Source: Tardiphaga sp. 709 (GTDB lineage: Bacteria > Pseudomonadota > Alphaproteobacteria > Rhizobiales > Xanthobacteraceae). Taken from it: DNA of 64,000 nt. Positions 25,964 to 35,223 of this stretch are shown one piece after another. The position numbers and the translations under genes were made by a program. A model generated the notes under the pieces. The model was not told the origin of the DNA. It saw nothing but the letters and a program-made list of their open reading frames with translations, and did not search any database. Positions within the stretch are counted from its first letter, which is position 1. Every line of letters begins with the position of its first letter. The DNA lies in NCBI RefSeq assembly GCF_032401055.1, contig NZ_CP135529.1, forward strand, positions 744,001-808,000, in the 5' to 3' direction.

Positions 25964-28464
25964 TGGCTGTGTTTGCCGCCCTCCGTGAGCAGGCATTTGA
26001 TTGGAAGCTGCGCATGACCACGCGCGGCGACCGGTTTTGCACGTCTGGCGTACTGGCCCCGGTGCTCGCAACCGTTTTGGGTCTCGCGACTGCATTTGGC
26101 GTCGCGACGACAACGCCGGCGGCTGCCCAGAGTTTCACCTACAATCGCCCCGCCACCCGGCCGAAGCCGCCGCCTGCCGCCCAGACCGGGCAGATGCTGG
26201 TCCAGGCGACCGAGGTCAATTACGACTATAACAACTCGCGCGTCGCCGCAGTCGGCAGCGTGCAGATGTATTACAACGGCACCTCGGTCGAGGCCGACAA
26301 GGTCATCTACGACCAGAAAACCAAGCGCCTGCACGCCGAAGGCAATGTCCGCATGACGGACGCTGACGGCAAGATCACCTATGCCAACCTGCTGGATCTC
26401 AGCGACGACTACCGCGACGGTTTCGTGGATTCGCTGCGCGTCGATACCGCGGATGCGACCCGCATGGCGGCGACGCGTGCCGAGCGCACCGCCGGCAACT
26501 ACACCGTGTTCCAGAACGGTGTCTACACGGCCTGCGCCGCCTGTAAGGAAGATCCGAAGAAGCCGCCGCTGTGGCAGGTCAAGGGTGCTCGCGTCATCCA
26601 CGACCAGACCGAAAAGATGATGTATTTCGAGGACGCCCGGATCGAGTTTTTCGGCGTTCCCCTCGCCTATATCCCGTATTTTTCGACGCCCGATCCGACG
26701 GTGAAGCGCAAGACCGGCTTCCTGATGCCTTCGCCTTCGCAAAACTCCAATTACGGTTTCGGTGTCGAAACCCCGTTCTATTGGGCAATCGCCCCCGACT
26801 ACGACGCGACGTTCTCGCCGCGCTACACCAGCAAGCAGGGCTTGTTGGTGCAGGGCGAATTCCGCCAGCGGCTAATGGACGGCGCTTATCAGATCCGCGC
26901 CTATGGCATTAACCAGCAGGATCGGAATGCATACGCCAACACGGTCGGTGACAAGGACTGGCGCGGCGGCGTGGAGTCCAAAGGCCAGTTCGCACTGAAC
27001 GACAAATGGGTGTGGGGCTGGGACGCGGTCGCACTCAGCGATTACAACTTCCTGCAAGACTACCGGCTGTCGATGTACCGGGATCCCTATGCCTCGTTTT
27101 TGAATCTGCAGACCGAAGCCGTTTCGCAGCTATATCTAACAGGCGTCGGCAAGCGTAGCTTCTTCGATGCACGCACGATCTACTATCTGAGCTTCTCCGG
27201 TAATCAGAGCCAAGTCCCGGTGATTCATCCGGTGATCGATTACAACAACGTCCTTAACCAGAACATTCTGGGCGGCGAGTTCAGCTACAAGTTCAACATG
27301 ACCAGCCTGAGCCGTGATCAGGCTGCGTTCACTGCAATAAACAGTAAGATTGATCCACTGACCGGCTTGAGCCCTTGCAATATTCTCTCAGCGGACACGG
27401 CCTCACGGACGCCAACAAACTGCCTGATGAATGGCGTTCCCGGCACCTATACCCGCGTGACCGGTGAAGCTCAGTGGCGCCGGTCTTATACGGACTCGTT
27501 CGGCCAGATCTTCACGCCGTTCGCGATCCTGCGCGTCGATGCGATCGATGCCTCGATCTCGAACCAGCCCGGCGTGTCCAACTTCCTGCCGACCGGCGAC
27601 ACGACCGCGCTGCGGGTGATGCCGACCGTGGGCGTCGAATATCGCTATCCGTTCATCAACGTTCAGCCGTGGGGCACCACGACACTCGAACCCATCGCTC
27701 AGGTGATCATTCGTCCGAACGAAACCTACGCCGGTAAGTTGCCGAACGAAGACGCGCAGAGCATGAGCTTCGACGCGAGCAATCTGTTCAGCGTCAACAA
27801 GTTCTCCGGTTACGACCGTGTCGAAGGCGGCGGCCGCGCCAACGTAGGCGTGCAGGCCACCACGCAGTTCGATCGTGGCGGTTCCGTCAAAGTCTTGTTC
27901 GGTCAGTCCTATCAACTCTTCGGCTTGAACTCGTTCGCAGTCGCCGATACGACTAATACTGGCGTGAACTCCGGACTGGCCACCTCGCGGTCAGACTACG
28001 TCGCCAGCCTCGCCTATTCGCCGAACCGCACCTATACGGTCAGTACCCGTGCTCGAATCGACGAGGCGACCGGCAATATCTCGCGCTTTGAGGCGGAGGG
28101 TCGCGCGAGCTTCGACCGTTGGTCAGTCAGCCTGATGTATGGCAACTACGCACCGCAGGCGGAATTGGGCTACCTCACTCGCCGCGAAGGCCTCCTTGGT
28201 ACCGGTTCGATCAAACTGGCGTCTAACTGGGTGGTCACCGGTGGCGCACGCTGGGACCTTGAGGCCAACAAGATCAACCAGTACACGATCGGCGCCGGCT
28301 ATGTGGACGACTGCTTCGTGCTCGGCGTCAATTATGTCACGTCCTACAACTACGTGAGTAACCTGAGCACACCGCCCGTTCTGAGCCATACATTCATGTT
28401 CCAGATTGGCCTGCGGACAATTGGCAATACCACGTCTGCGAGCGGAACCGGCGGCACTTACTAA
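25963..28464 (+). CDS. lptD: LPS-assembly outer-membrane protein LptD
   Basis: Outer-membrane barrel that inserts LPS into the outer leaflet together with LptE. 833 residues: signal peptide (core about 27-47, ending TPAAAQ), an OstA-like N-terminal jelly roll from about 65 (VAAVGSVQMYYNGTSVEA), then a large barrel rich in aromatic strands. The cysteines (CAAC, PCNIL, DDCFV) fit the disulphide-rich family. The start GTG at 25963 shares one base with the lptG stop (TAGTG) and follows AGGAGGA, so translation is coupled. Confidence 0.95.
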   Translation: MAVFAALREQAFDWKLRMTTRGDRFCTSGVLAPVLATVLGLATAFGVATTTPAAAQSFTYNRPATRPKPPPAAQTGQMLVQATEVNYDYNNSRVAAVGSVQMYYNGTSVEADKVIYDQKTKRLHAEGNVRMTDADGKITYANLLDLSDDYRDGFVDSLRVDTADATRMAATRAERTAGNYTVFQNGVYTACAACKEDPKKPPLWQVKGARVIHDQTEKMMYFEDARIEFFGVPLAYIPYFSTPDPTVKRKTGFLMPSPSQNSNYGFGVETPFYWAIAPDYDATFSPRYTSKQGLLVQGEFRQRLMDGAYQIRAYGINQQDRNAYANTVGDKDWRGGVESKGQFALNDKWVWGWDAVALSDYNFLQDYRLSMYRDPYASFLNLQTEAVSQLYLTGVGKRSFFDARTIYYLSFSGNQSQVPVIHPVIDYNNVLNQNILGGEFSYKFNMTSLSRDQAAFTAINSKIDPLTGLSPCNILSADTASRTPTNCLMNGVPGTYTRVTGEAQWRRSYTDSFGQIFTPFAILRVDAIDASISNQPGVSNFLPTGDTTALRVMPTVGVEYRYPFINVQPWGTTTLEPIAQVIIRPNETYAGKLPNEDAQSMSFDASNLFSVNKFSGYDRVEGGGRANVGVQATTQFDRGGSVKVLFGQSYQLFGLNSFAVADTTNTGVNSGLATSRSDYVASLAYSPNRTYTVSTRARIDEATGNISRFEAEGRASFDRWSVSLMYGNYAPQAELGYLTRREGLLGTGSIKLASNWVVTGGARWDLEANKINQYTIGAGYVDDCFVLGVNYVTSYNYVSNLSTPPVLSHTFMFQIGLRTIGNTTSASGTGGTY

Positions 28465-28555
28465 TATCGGTCCTTTGTGCCGTGAAATCTCCGTTTTCCG
28501 TCGCGATGTATGCGAATTCTGCTTTCAAGAGAGCTTTGACACCGCGGTTTTGACA

Positions 28556-29488
28556 ATGATGGGTACGATGATTTCCGGACGCGTTCTGCGAGCCACTTTG
28601 GCGACGGCAGTTACCCTTTTCATTTGCGCGGGATCGCCGGCTCGGGCCCAGTCCGTCGCCGTCATGGTCAATGGCGAGCCCATCACCAATTTCGATATCG
28701 AGCAGCGCACCAAGTTGAATGCATTGTCCGGCGCGAAGACGAACAGCCGCCAGGACGTGATCGACGAGTTGATCAGCGAAAAGGTGAAGATCAAGGAAGG
28801 CAAGAAATACAGTGTCGATCCCGGTGCTTCGGAAGTCGATGGTGCATTTCAGAACATGAGCTCGCGCATGCGCCTCACGCCGGATCAGCTGGTGCAGTCG
28901 CTGGCGTCCAAAGGCATCCGCCCGGACACGTTGAAAAGCCGTTTGAAGGCCGACATGGTCTGGAACGCGATCGTCCGCGGGCGCTTCAAGCAGAGCCTGC
29001 AGGTCGGCGAAAAGGAAGTCGATGCAGCCGTCCAGAGCGCCGGTGGCGATGCCATGACCGAAGCATTCGAATATCAGATGCGGCCGGTCGTGCTGGTCGT
29101 GCCCCGCGGTGCGGCGTCCGGCATGATGGAAGCGCGGCACAAGGAAGCCGAAGGGCTGCGGGAGCGCATCCAGAGCTGCGAAGACGCCAACCGTACCTTC
29201 AAGTCGATGCAGAATGCGACCATCCGCGATACCGTGGTCAAGACCTCCGCCGATCTGCCGCCGTCGCTGCGAGAACTGCTCGACAAGACCCCGATCGGAC
29301 GTCTCACGCCTCCGGAAGTGACCCGCCAGGGTGTCGAAATGGTCGCTCTATGCGCGCGCAAGCCGACCAAGGTCGATACCCCGAAGAAGCGGGAAGTCCG
29401 CGACAAGATGTTTGCCGACAAATTCGAAGCGAAGTCGAAGTCCTACCTGCAGGAAGTGCGCAAAGCGGCGATGATCGAATATCGGTAA
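28556..29488 (+). CDS. surA: Periplasmic SurA-like chaperone
   Basis: 310 residues. A signal peptide (LRATLATAVTLFICAGS) ends near ARAQ. The SurA N-terminal domain starts SVAVMVNGEPITNFDIEQRTKL and includes QDVIDELISEKVKIKEGKKY, the usual alphaproteobacterial form. The second half holds one degenerate parvulin-like domain (EYQMRPVVLVVPRG to PEVTRQGVEMVALCARK) in place of the two in E. coli. Its role is to escort outer-membrane proteins such as LptD. It follows lptD after 91 bp and precedes pdxA, the usual order. ATG 28556 is followed at once by a second ATG; either could be used. Confidence 0.87.
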   Translation: MMGTMISGRVLRATLATAVTLFICAGSPARAQSVAVMVNGEPITNFDIEQRTKLNALSGAKTNSRQDVIDELISEKVKIKEGKKYSVDPGASEVDGAFQNMSSRMRLTPDQLVQSLASKGIRPDTLKSRLKADMVWNAIVRGRFKQSLQVGEKEVDAAVQSAGGDAMTEAFEYQMRPVVLVVPRGAASGMMEARHKEAEGLRERIQSCEDANRTFKSMQNATIRDTVVKTSADLPPSLRELLDKTPIGRLTPPEVTRQGVEMVALCARKPTKVDTPKKREVRDKMFADKFEAKSKSYLQEVRKAAMIEYR

Positions 29489-29530
29489 TTTCCGATCCGG
29501 CTTAGGCCGCGACTGGCTTAGGGCGGCACC

Positions 29531-30535
29531 ATGACCAAACCTCTTGCGCTGACATTGGGCGAACCGGCCGGCATCGGCCCGGACATTGCCATCGCTGCCT
29601 GGCTGCGTCGGCACGAATTCGACCTGCCCCCGTTCTATCTGCTTGGTGACCGTGACTTCATGGCGGAACGTGCCAAGACGCTCGGCCTCGACGTCAGGCT
29701 GGCCGATGCAACGCCCGCCGGTGCTGCTGAGACGTTTGCTGACGCGTTACCAGTGGTGTCGATCGGACAGACGATCACCGCGCCTCCGCGCCGTCCCGAC
29801 GCCTCCAGCGCGCCCGCAGCCGTCGCCTCGATCCGTCAGGCTGTCGCGGATGTGGAAGCCGGCCGTGCCAGCGCCGTCGTAACCAATCCGATCGCCAAGA
29901 GCGTGCTCTATCGCGCTGGTTTCACTCACCCCGGTCACACCGAATTTCTCGCCGAGCTGGCCGCCCGCGACGGAAAGGTCCCGCTGCCGGTGATGCTGTT
30001 GTGGTCGCCCCAGCTGGCCGTGGTGCCGGTCACGATCCATGTCTCGCTGCGCGATGCCATTGCCCAACTGAGCGGCCCGCTGATCACTGCGACCGCGCGC
30101 ATCGTGGTCAACGACATGAAGACCCGTTTCGGCATCAAGCGGCCCCGACTGGCCATTGCTGGCCTCAATCCGCATGCCGGCGAAGATGGTTCGATGGGCG
30201 ACGAGGAGCAGGCGTTCATCATGCACGCCGTCACCGTGTTGCAGAACGAAGGCATCGACGCACGCGGGCCTTTGCCCTCCGACACCATGTTCCATCCCGC
30301 GGCCCGCGCGACCTATGACTGTGCGATCTGCATGTATCACGATCAGGCCTTGATCCCGATCAAGACCATCGCCTTCGATGAGGGCGTCAACGTCACGCTC
30401 GGCCTGCCCTTCATCCGCACCTCGCCCGATCACGGCACCGCATTCGACATCGCTGGCACCGGCAAGGCCAATCCGTCGAGCCTGATCGCCGCGCTCAAAC
30501 TCGCAGCCCGTATGGCCGCGACGCAATCCGCATGA
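29531..30535 (+). CDS. pdxA: 4-hydroxythreonine-4-phosphate dehydrogenase
   Basis: NAD-dependent oxidation of 4-phosphohydroxy-L-threonine in pyridoxal phosphate synthesis. 334 residues starting [20 protein letters not shown], the family signature. Metal-binding His and Asp residues sit in [16 protein letters not shown] and the conserved end [27 protein letters not shown]. Its TGA overlaps the rsmA ATG by four bases (ATGA), so the two genes are coupled. This adjacency is widespread in proteobacteria. Confidence 0.97.
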   Translation: MTKPLALTLGEPAGIGPDIAIAAWLRRHEFDLPPFYLLGDRDFMAERAKTLGLDVRLADATPAGAAETFADALPVVSIGQTITAPPRRPDASSAPAAVASIRQAVADVEAGRASAVVTNPIAKSVLYRAGFTHPGHTEFLAELAARDGKVPLPVMLLWSPQLAVVPVTIHVSLRDAIAQLSGPLITATARIVVNDMKTRFGIKRPRLAIAGLNPHAGEDGSMGDEEQAFIMHAVTVLQNEGIDARGPLPSDTMFHPAARATYDCAICMYHDQALIPIKTIAFDEGVNVTLGLPFIRTSPDHGTAFDIAGTGKANPSSLIAALKLAARMAATQSA

Positions 30536-31404
30536 GCGGGATCGACGATCTGCCGCCGCTGCGTGACGTCATCAAACGTTTCGATCTGCAGGCGCGCAAA
30601 TCGCTCGGCCAGAATTTTCTGCTCGATCTCAATCTCACCGCACGCATCGCACGCGCCGCCGGCCCGCTGGAAGATTGCACGGTCATCGAGGTTGGTCCGG
30701 GCCCTGGCGGCCTCACCCGCGCATTGCTGGCGATGGGCGCCAGGCGCGTCATCGCCGTCGAGCGTGATGAGCGCGCACTCGGCCCGCTCAAGGAAATCGC
30801 CGCGCACTATCCTGGCCGGCTCGAGATCGTAATCGGCGACGCACAGACCTTCGATCCCCGCCCGATGCTCGCAGGCGAGCGTGCCAAGATCATCGCCAAC
30901 CTGCCCTACAATATCGGCACGCAGCTCCTGATCGACTGGCTGTGCACGGAGCCGTGGCCACCCTGGTACGACATGATGGTGCTGATGTTCCAGCGCGAAG
31001 TCGCCGAACGGATCGTCGCCATCGAAGTTGACGAGGCCTATGGCCGGCTCGGTGTGCTGTCGAACTGGCGCGCCGAAACCAAGATCCTCTTCGACATCTC
31101 GCCGGCCGCCTTCACGCCGCCCCCGAAGGTGACGTCATCGGTTGTACGCCTCGTTCCCCGCGCGGAGCCAGAGGCCTGCGAACGACGCCTGCTGGAACAG
31201 GTGGCCGCTGCGGCATTCAATCAGCGCCGCAAGATGCTGCGGCAGAGCCTGAAATCGCTCGGCGTAGATCCGGAGCGGCTCGCCGCAGCTGCCGATGTCG
31301 ACGTTACCCGGCGCGCCGAGACGGTTCCGGTGTCAGGTTTTGTCGCAATGGCACGCGAATTATCCGAGATCCGAAAAACCAAGAGCGTTACGCCGACGCC
31401 TTGA
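30532..31404 (+). CDS. rsmA: 16S rRNA dimethyladenosine transferase
   Basis: KsgA/RsmA dimethylates two adjacent adenosines near the 3' end of 16S rRNA. 290 residues. It starts with the conserved [19 protein letters not shown]; the SAM-binding motif is [12 protein letters not shown], and the catalytic [11 protein letters not shown] carries the NLPY signature. A C-terminal domain ends around residue 285. It overlaps pdxA by four bases at its start and overlaps the convergent MFS gene by 17 bp at its end. Confidence 0.97.
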   Translation: MSGIDDLPPLRDVIKRFDLQARKSLGQNFLLDLNLTARIARAAGPLEDCTVIEVGPGPGGLTRALLAMGARRVIAVERDERALGPLKEIAAHYPGRLEIVIGDAQTFDPRPMLAGERAKIIANLPYNIGTQLLIDWLCTEPWPPWYDMMVLMFQREVAERIVAIEVDEAYGRLGVLSNWRAETKILFDISPAAFTPPPKVTSSVVRLVPRAEPEACERRLLEQVAAAAFNQRRKMLRQSLKSLGVDPERLAAAADVDVTRRAETVPVSGFVAMARELSEIRKTKSVTPTP

Positions 31405-32557
31405 TCTCCTGCGCCGGGCTCCTGATCGCGGCCCACATGAAGCATGTGCAGGCGAGTGCCACGAACATCGGCAGCCCATGCGTCAGTCCCTGCATCGCAG
31501 CGCCGGCGAAGACCGGGCCGATCAGCGCACCTGCACCCCACATCAGTCCCATCGCAGCGTAGATACCAACCAGCTGGCTGCCGCTGAAGCGGCTGCCGAC
31601 AATCGTCAGCATGATCGTGTAGATCCCGACGAACACCCCGCCCCACACGAACAACAAGGGATAGGTGGTCCACGGCGACAGCAGCGCCCATGGCCACACG
31701 AGCGCACCGATCACTGCCAGTCCCGCCAGGGCGATGATCATGCGACGGCGGTCGAGCTTGTCGCCGAGCCAGCCGATCGGCAGTTGCAGCACGATGGCGC
31801 CGACCATCATGCACGACATCAACTGCGTCGCTTTGGTCTCGAGCCAGCCGAGCTTCACCGCATAAAGCGCGAGGAACGACAGCCCAGCGCTTTCCACTGC
31901 GGCATGCAGAACCGTTGCCGCCATCGCAATTGGCGCCAGCATGATGAAGCGCAGCGGATTGGCATCCGCGGGTTCATCGAACACAGGCTGCGTAATGCCC
32001 GGCGTCGCCAGACACATCAGGGCCAGAATGGAGAAGCCCGCGCCGATCCAATAGGCAGTCGCGCCCTGCGTTCCCACGAGAGACAGCGTAAGCGGACCGA
32101 GCGCGAAGCCGACCGAGAGCGCGGCAGTATAGGCCGCCATGGCGCGGGCCCGCGTCGCGTCGGTGCTCAGGCTGTTCAGCCAGGTTTCCGACATTACGAA
32201 CAGGGTTTCAGACGCAGCACCAAGCACGATACGGAGCGGAAACCAGAGCCAGATCGACGGCACGGCCGGAAACAGCACGAGCACCGCGGCGGCCACGGCA
32301 AGCGCACCGATCACCATACCCCGCATGCCAACATGGGCGGCAAATCTTGGCAGTACAAATGCCATCGCCAGCACACCGACCGCATGCATCGCGGCATTCG
32401 CCCCGATGAATGTGTCGGACGAGCCGCGTTCTGCCAAATCCAGCGCAATCAGCGCCGCGCTGAGGCTATAAGTCAGCCCGAAGATCATTGCAGCCATGAT
32501 CACCGCGGCGCGCGAACAGAGTGTGGAACCGGATGCGGAACTGGCTGAAGACTGCAT
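31388..32557 (-). CDS. MFS transporter, YcaD/sugar-type 12-TM family
   Basis: 389 residues, about twelve hydrophobic segments. The cytoplasmic loop between TM2 and TM3 is short, and [12 protein letters not shown] in the middle loop is the MFS motif [18 protein letters not shown] resembles the YcaD-like MFS group of uncharacterised transporters. The substrate is unknown. ATG 32557 follows GGGGG; the in-frame GTG 32569 is an alternative. It is monocistronic, convergent with rsmA. Confidence 0.9.
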   Translation of the reverse strand: MQSSASSASGSTLCSRAAVIMAAMIFGLTYSLSAALIALDLAERGSSDTFIGANAAMHAVGVLAMAFVLPRFAAHVGMRGMVIGALAVAAAVLVLFPAVPSIWLWFPLRIVLGAASETLFVMSETWLNSLSTDATRARAMAAYTAALSVGFALGPLTLSLVGTQGATAYWIGAGFSILALMCLATPGITQPVFDEPADANPLRFIMLAPIAMAATVLHAAVESAGLSFLALYAVKLGWLETKATQLMSCMMVGAIVLQLPIGWLGDKLDRRRMIIALAGLAVIGALVWPWALLSPWTTYPLLFVWGGVFVGIYTIMLTIVGSRFSGSQLVGIYAAMGLMWGAGALIGPVFAGAAMQGLTHGLPMFVALACTCFMWAAIRSPAQEIKASA

Positions 32558-32652
32558 GCGTGCCCCCACGATGAACGCAGAGCTCCTCGCATAAAAACAT
32601 TAATCATCCGCTGGCTATATCTGGACCTGGAAACCGGGATCATGGGCAACCG

Positions 32653-33966
32653 ATGATACGACTGCTGCTACTCCTGCTGGGCGCGGAAGTGGTGCAACGG
32701 CGCTGGCGGTTGCTGCTCGCGATCGGCGTGCTGTGGGCCACCCTGGGCCTCGCTATCGTGATCGACGCGTTCGATGGCAGCACGATCGTGCGGCCGCATT
32801 ACTTCGGCTACCTGCTGCTGCTGGAAGGCATAGTCAGCCTGCTGGCGGCCCTGCTTGCCGTCACACGTCGGCCCTATCAGTTCGCCAAGGCCGTTATTCT
32901 GATCGTACCGGCTATCATCATCATCGCCCAGCCGCGTCATTCCAACCTGTTGATCGCGATGCTACTGGGCGGCGTATTGCTGCTCGACGGCAGCGCGCGC
33001 ATCGTCAGTGCCTGGCTGGTGCGCTTCGAGAACTGGCGGATGGCAATCGGCGCCGGTGCGGTCGAACTGATGCTGGCCGCCACGACGCTGGAGCCATGGC
33101 CGACCTGGTACGAGGGCACGATCGGCTTTAACATCGGCGCGCTCCTGATCGTGTCGGGGTTGAGCACGACATTGCTGGCCAATCGCTTGCGGCGATTGCC
33201 ACCGGATGCACCGATCTCGATGCTGATCGGGGGTGCATTTCCCACGGCGCTCTGGGTGCCGGCCACACCGGATGATGCCGGCAAGGACGATCTCGTCGTG
33301 CATGTCTGGACACCCGCAGGTCCAGGCCGCAGCGCGCGGCGCCGTCCGCTGGTGGATCGCTACATTGCGGCTGTCGACGCCAATGGGATTGTTTCTACCG
33401 GCCATGCAGCACTTGAGCTTGCGCCCAATGTTTATGTCAGCCACTACCCCGCCGTCGAAATCGACCGGGCACCCGACGAGTTCGGCCGGGTGCTGCGTGC
33501 CGGTATCGAGAACGATCTTCCGGGTCGTTTTCAGCCGAGCTACGCAGAGGAAGCAGCCGGATGGTGCGAGGCAACCGAACATATCCGCTTCACGCGCATC
33601 GACCGCGTCCGCGTCCGCCACTTCTGGCGCACCTACCGTGTTGATACGACCTACAACCTCACCAGCCGCAATTGCTCGACCGCCGTGGCACACGCGCTCG
33701 ATGCAGGCCTCGAAGGTGTGCTTGGACGCACCGATCGGCCGTGGCGCGCATTTTTCCAGGCCGTGGCCACGCCCGAATTGTGGGTTGCAAGCGTGTTGCG
33801 ACGCCGCGCCGAAGCAATGGCATGGACGCCCGGCCTGATCCTCGACTATGCGCGGCTGCTGCAGGCGGTGGTCGAGCCCGTGCCAGAACAAATCTCCCCT
33901 GCATGGTCGCGCCTTAGAAGGCTCAGCATTCGCCGCGCCGCACGGGCCCGCATGCGCGCGACATGA
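32653..33966 (+). CDS. HdeD-like membrane protein fused to a His/Cys peptidase-like domain
   Basis: 437 residues. The first 180 hold about six hydrophobic segments, resembling the HdeD family. The remainder is soluble: VVHVWTPAG, STGHAALEL with His251, then RVRHFWRTYRVDTTYNLTSRNCSTAVAHAL with Cys341. The separated GHAAL and NCSTAV motifs are the pattern of a papain-like/NlpC-P60-related cysteine peptidase or acyltransferase in a permuted order. The likely product is a membrane-anchored enzyme facing either side. I do not recognise a named family for the fusion. The ATG at 32653 lies 95 bp after the MFS start, so the two genes diverge. Confidence 0.75.
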   Translation: MIRLLLLLLGAEVVQRRWRLLLAIGVLWATLGLAIVIDAFDGSTIVRPHYFGYLLLLEGIVSLLAALLAVTRRPYQFAKAVILIVPAIIIIAQPRHSNLLIAMLLGGVLLLDGSARIVSAWLVRFENWRMAIGAGAVELMLAATTLEPWPTWYEGTIGFNIGALLIVSGLSTTLLANRLRRLPPDAPISMLIGGAFPTALWVPATPDDAGKDDLVVHVWTPAGPGRSARRRPLVDRYIAAVDANGIVSTGHAALELAPNVYVSHYPAVEIDRAPDEFGRVLRAGIENDLPGRFQPSYAEEAAGWCEATEHIRFTRIDRVRVRHFWRTYRVDTTYNLTSRNCSTAVAHALDAGLEGVLGRTDRPWRAFFQAVATPELWVASVLRRRAEAMAWTPGLILDYARLLQAVVEPVPEQISPAWSRLRRLSIRRAARARMRAT

Positions 33967-34083
33967 GCCTCTCAAGACGCCGCGACGTCGGCAAGAAGGT
34001 GCAAACCTGGCGCTCTTTCGCGCCCTTGAACTCGCCCCCATCCTGTGATTGCTAGGATGCAACGAAGTCTAGGGAAAACAAAA

Positions 34084-35142
34084 ATGGCTCTTATGAAACG
34101 CCAGTCTCTGGTGAAATTCGACGCTCCGCTGTGCGAAACCATCGTCGACACGCCGAAGCCGCAGGGCAAGGAAGTGCTGGTCCGCATCGAATGCTGCGGG
34201 CTGTGTCATTCCGATCTGCATATCCAGGACGGCTATGCAGATCTCGGCGGCGGCAAGAAGCTCGACACCACCCGCGGCATGACGCTTCCCTTTACGCTCG
34301 GCCACGAGATCGCCGGCATCGTCGATGAAGTCGGCCCCGATGGCGATCAGTCGCTGATCGGTACGAAGAAAGCCGTCTTCCCGTGGATCGGCTGCGGCAA
34401 ATGCCGCGACTGTCTTGCTGGCGACGAGAACCTCTGTGCCAAGAACCGATTCCTCGGCGTGTCACTCGACGGCGGTTTCGCGACGCACGTGCTGGTGCCG
34501 GACGAGAAGTATCTGCTCGATTACGATCCGCTACCGATCAACATGGCGGCGACGCTGATGTGCTCGGGCATCACCGCCTATGGCGCGCTCAAGCGTCTCG
34601 TCGATCGGCCGCGGCAACGCAACCTGCTGCTGGTAGGTCTCGGCGGCGTCGGCATGGCCGGTCTCGCGCTGGCACAGGCGATGTTCAAGCAACCGATCTC
34701 GGTGGCCGATCTCAATCCGGCGGCACGCGAAGCCGCGCTGAAGAACGGCGCAGCCTTCGCCTATGACCCTTCCGAGCCCGATGTCGCCAGGCGCATGGTG
34801 AAGGAAAATGACGGCGGCTTCGATGGCGTGGTCGACTTTGCCGGCAACGACAAATCCATGAACTTCGCGGTGGCCACGGTGGCGCGCGGCGGCAAGATCG
34901 TGGTGTCCGGCCTGATGGGCGGCGAATTCAGCCTGCCCATGGTGCAATGGATCTATAAGCGCATGACCATCGAGGGCTTCATGGTCGGCACGCTTGAGGA
35001 AGCCAAGGAGCTGATGGCTCTGGCCCGCGCCGGCAAGCTCAAGCCGACGCCGATGAAGCAGGAGCCCATGGGCGATGCCCAGAAGTGGATCGATGAACTG
35101 CGCGCCGGCAAGGTCGTCGGCCGGATCATGCTGACCAACTGA
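34084..35142 (+). CDS. Zinc-binding alcohol dehydrogenase
   Basis: Medium-chain dehydrogenase of 352 residues. Catalytic zinc ligands are in CGLCHSDLHI (Cys and Asp/His region) and GHEIAGIV. The structural zinc has its four cysteines in GCGKCRDCLAGDENLC. A Rossmann motif GLGGVGMAGLA follows at about 192. The substrate could be a primary alcohol or aldehyde; it cannot be told. The gene stands alone between the membrane-peptidase gene and the caspase gene. Confidence 0.93.
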   Translation: MALMKRQSLVKFDAPLCETIVDTPKPQGKEVLVRIECCGLCHSDLHIQDGYADLGGGKKLDTTRGMTLPFTLGHEIAGIVDEVGPDGDQSLIGTKKAVFPWIGCGKCRDCLAGDENLCAKNRFLGVSLDGGFATHVLVPDEKYLLDYDPLPINMAATLMCSGITAYGALKRLVDRPRQRNLLLVGLGGVGMAGLALAQAMFKQPISVADLNPAAREAALKNGAAFAYDPSEPDVARRMVKENDGGFDGVVDFAGNDKSMNFAVATVARGGKIVVSGLMGGEFSLPMVQWIYKRMTIEGFMVGTLEEAKELMALARAGKLKPTPMKQEPMGDAQKWIDELRAGKVVGRIMLTN

Positions 35143-35223
35143 ATTAGACTGCACTCAGGCTCTGGCCCGGATTGCGCTTCATGCGATCCGGGCTAGGATA
35201 TGTCCCATTGCAGGATGGGATTC

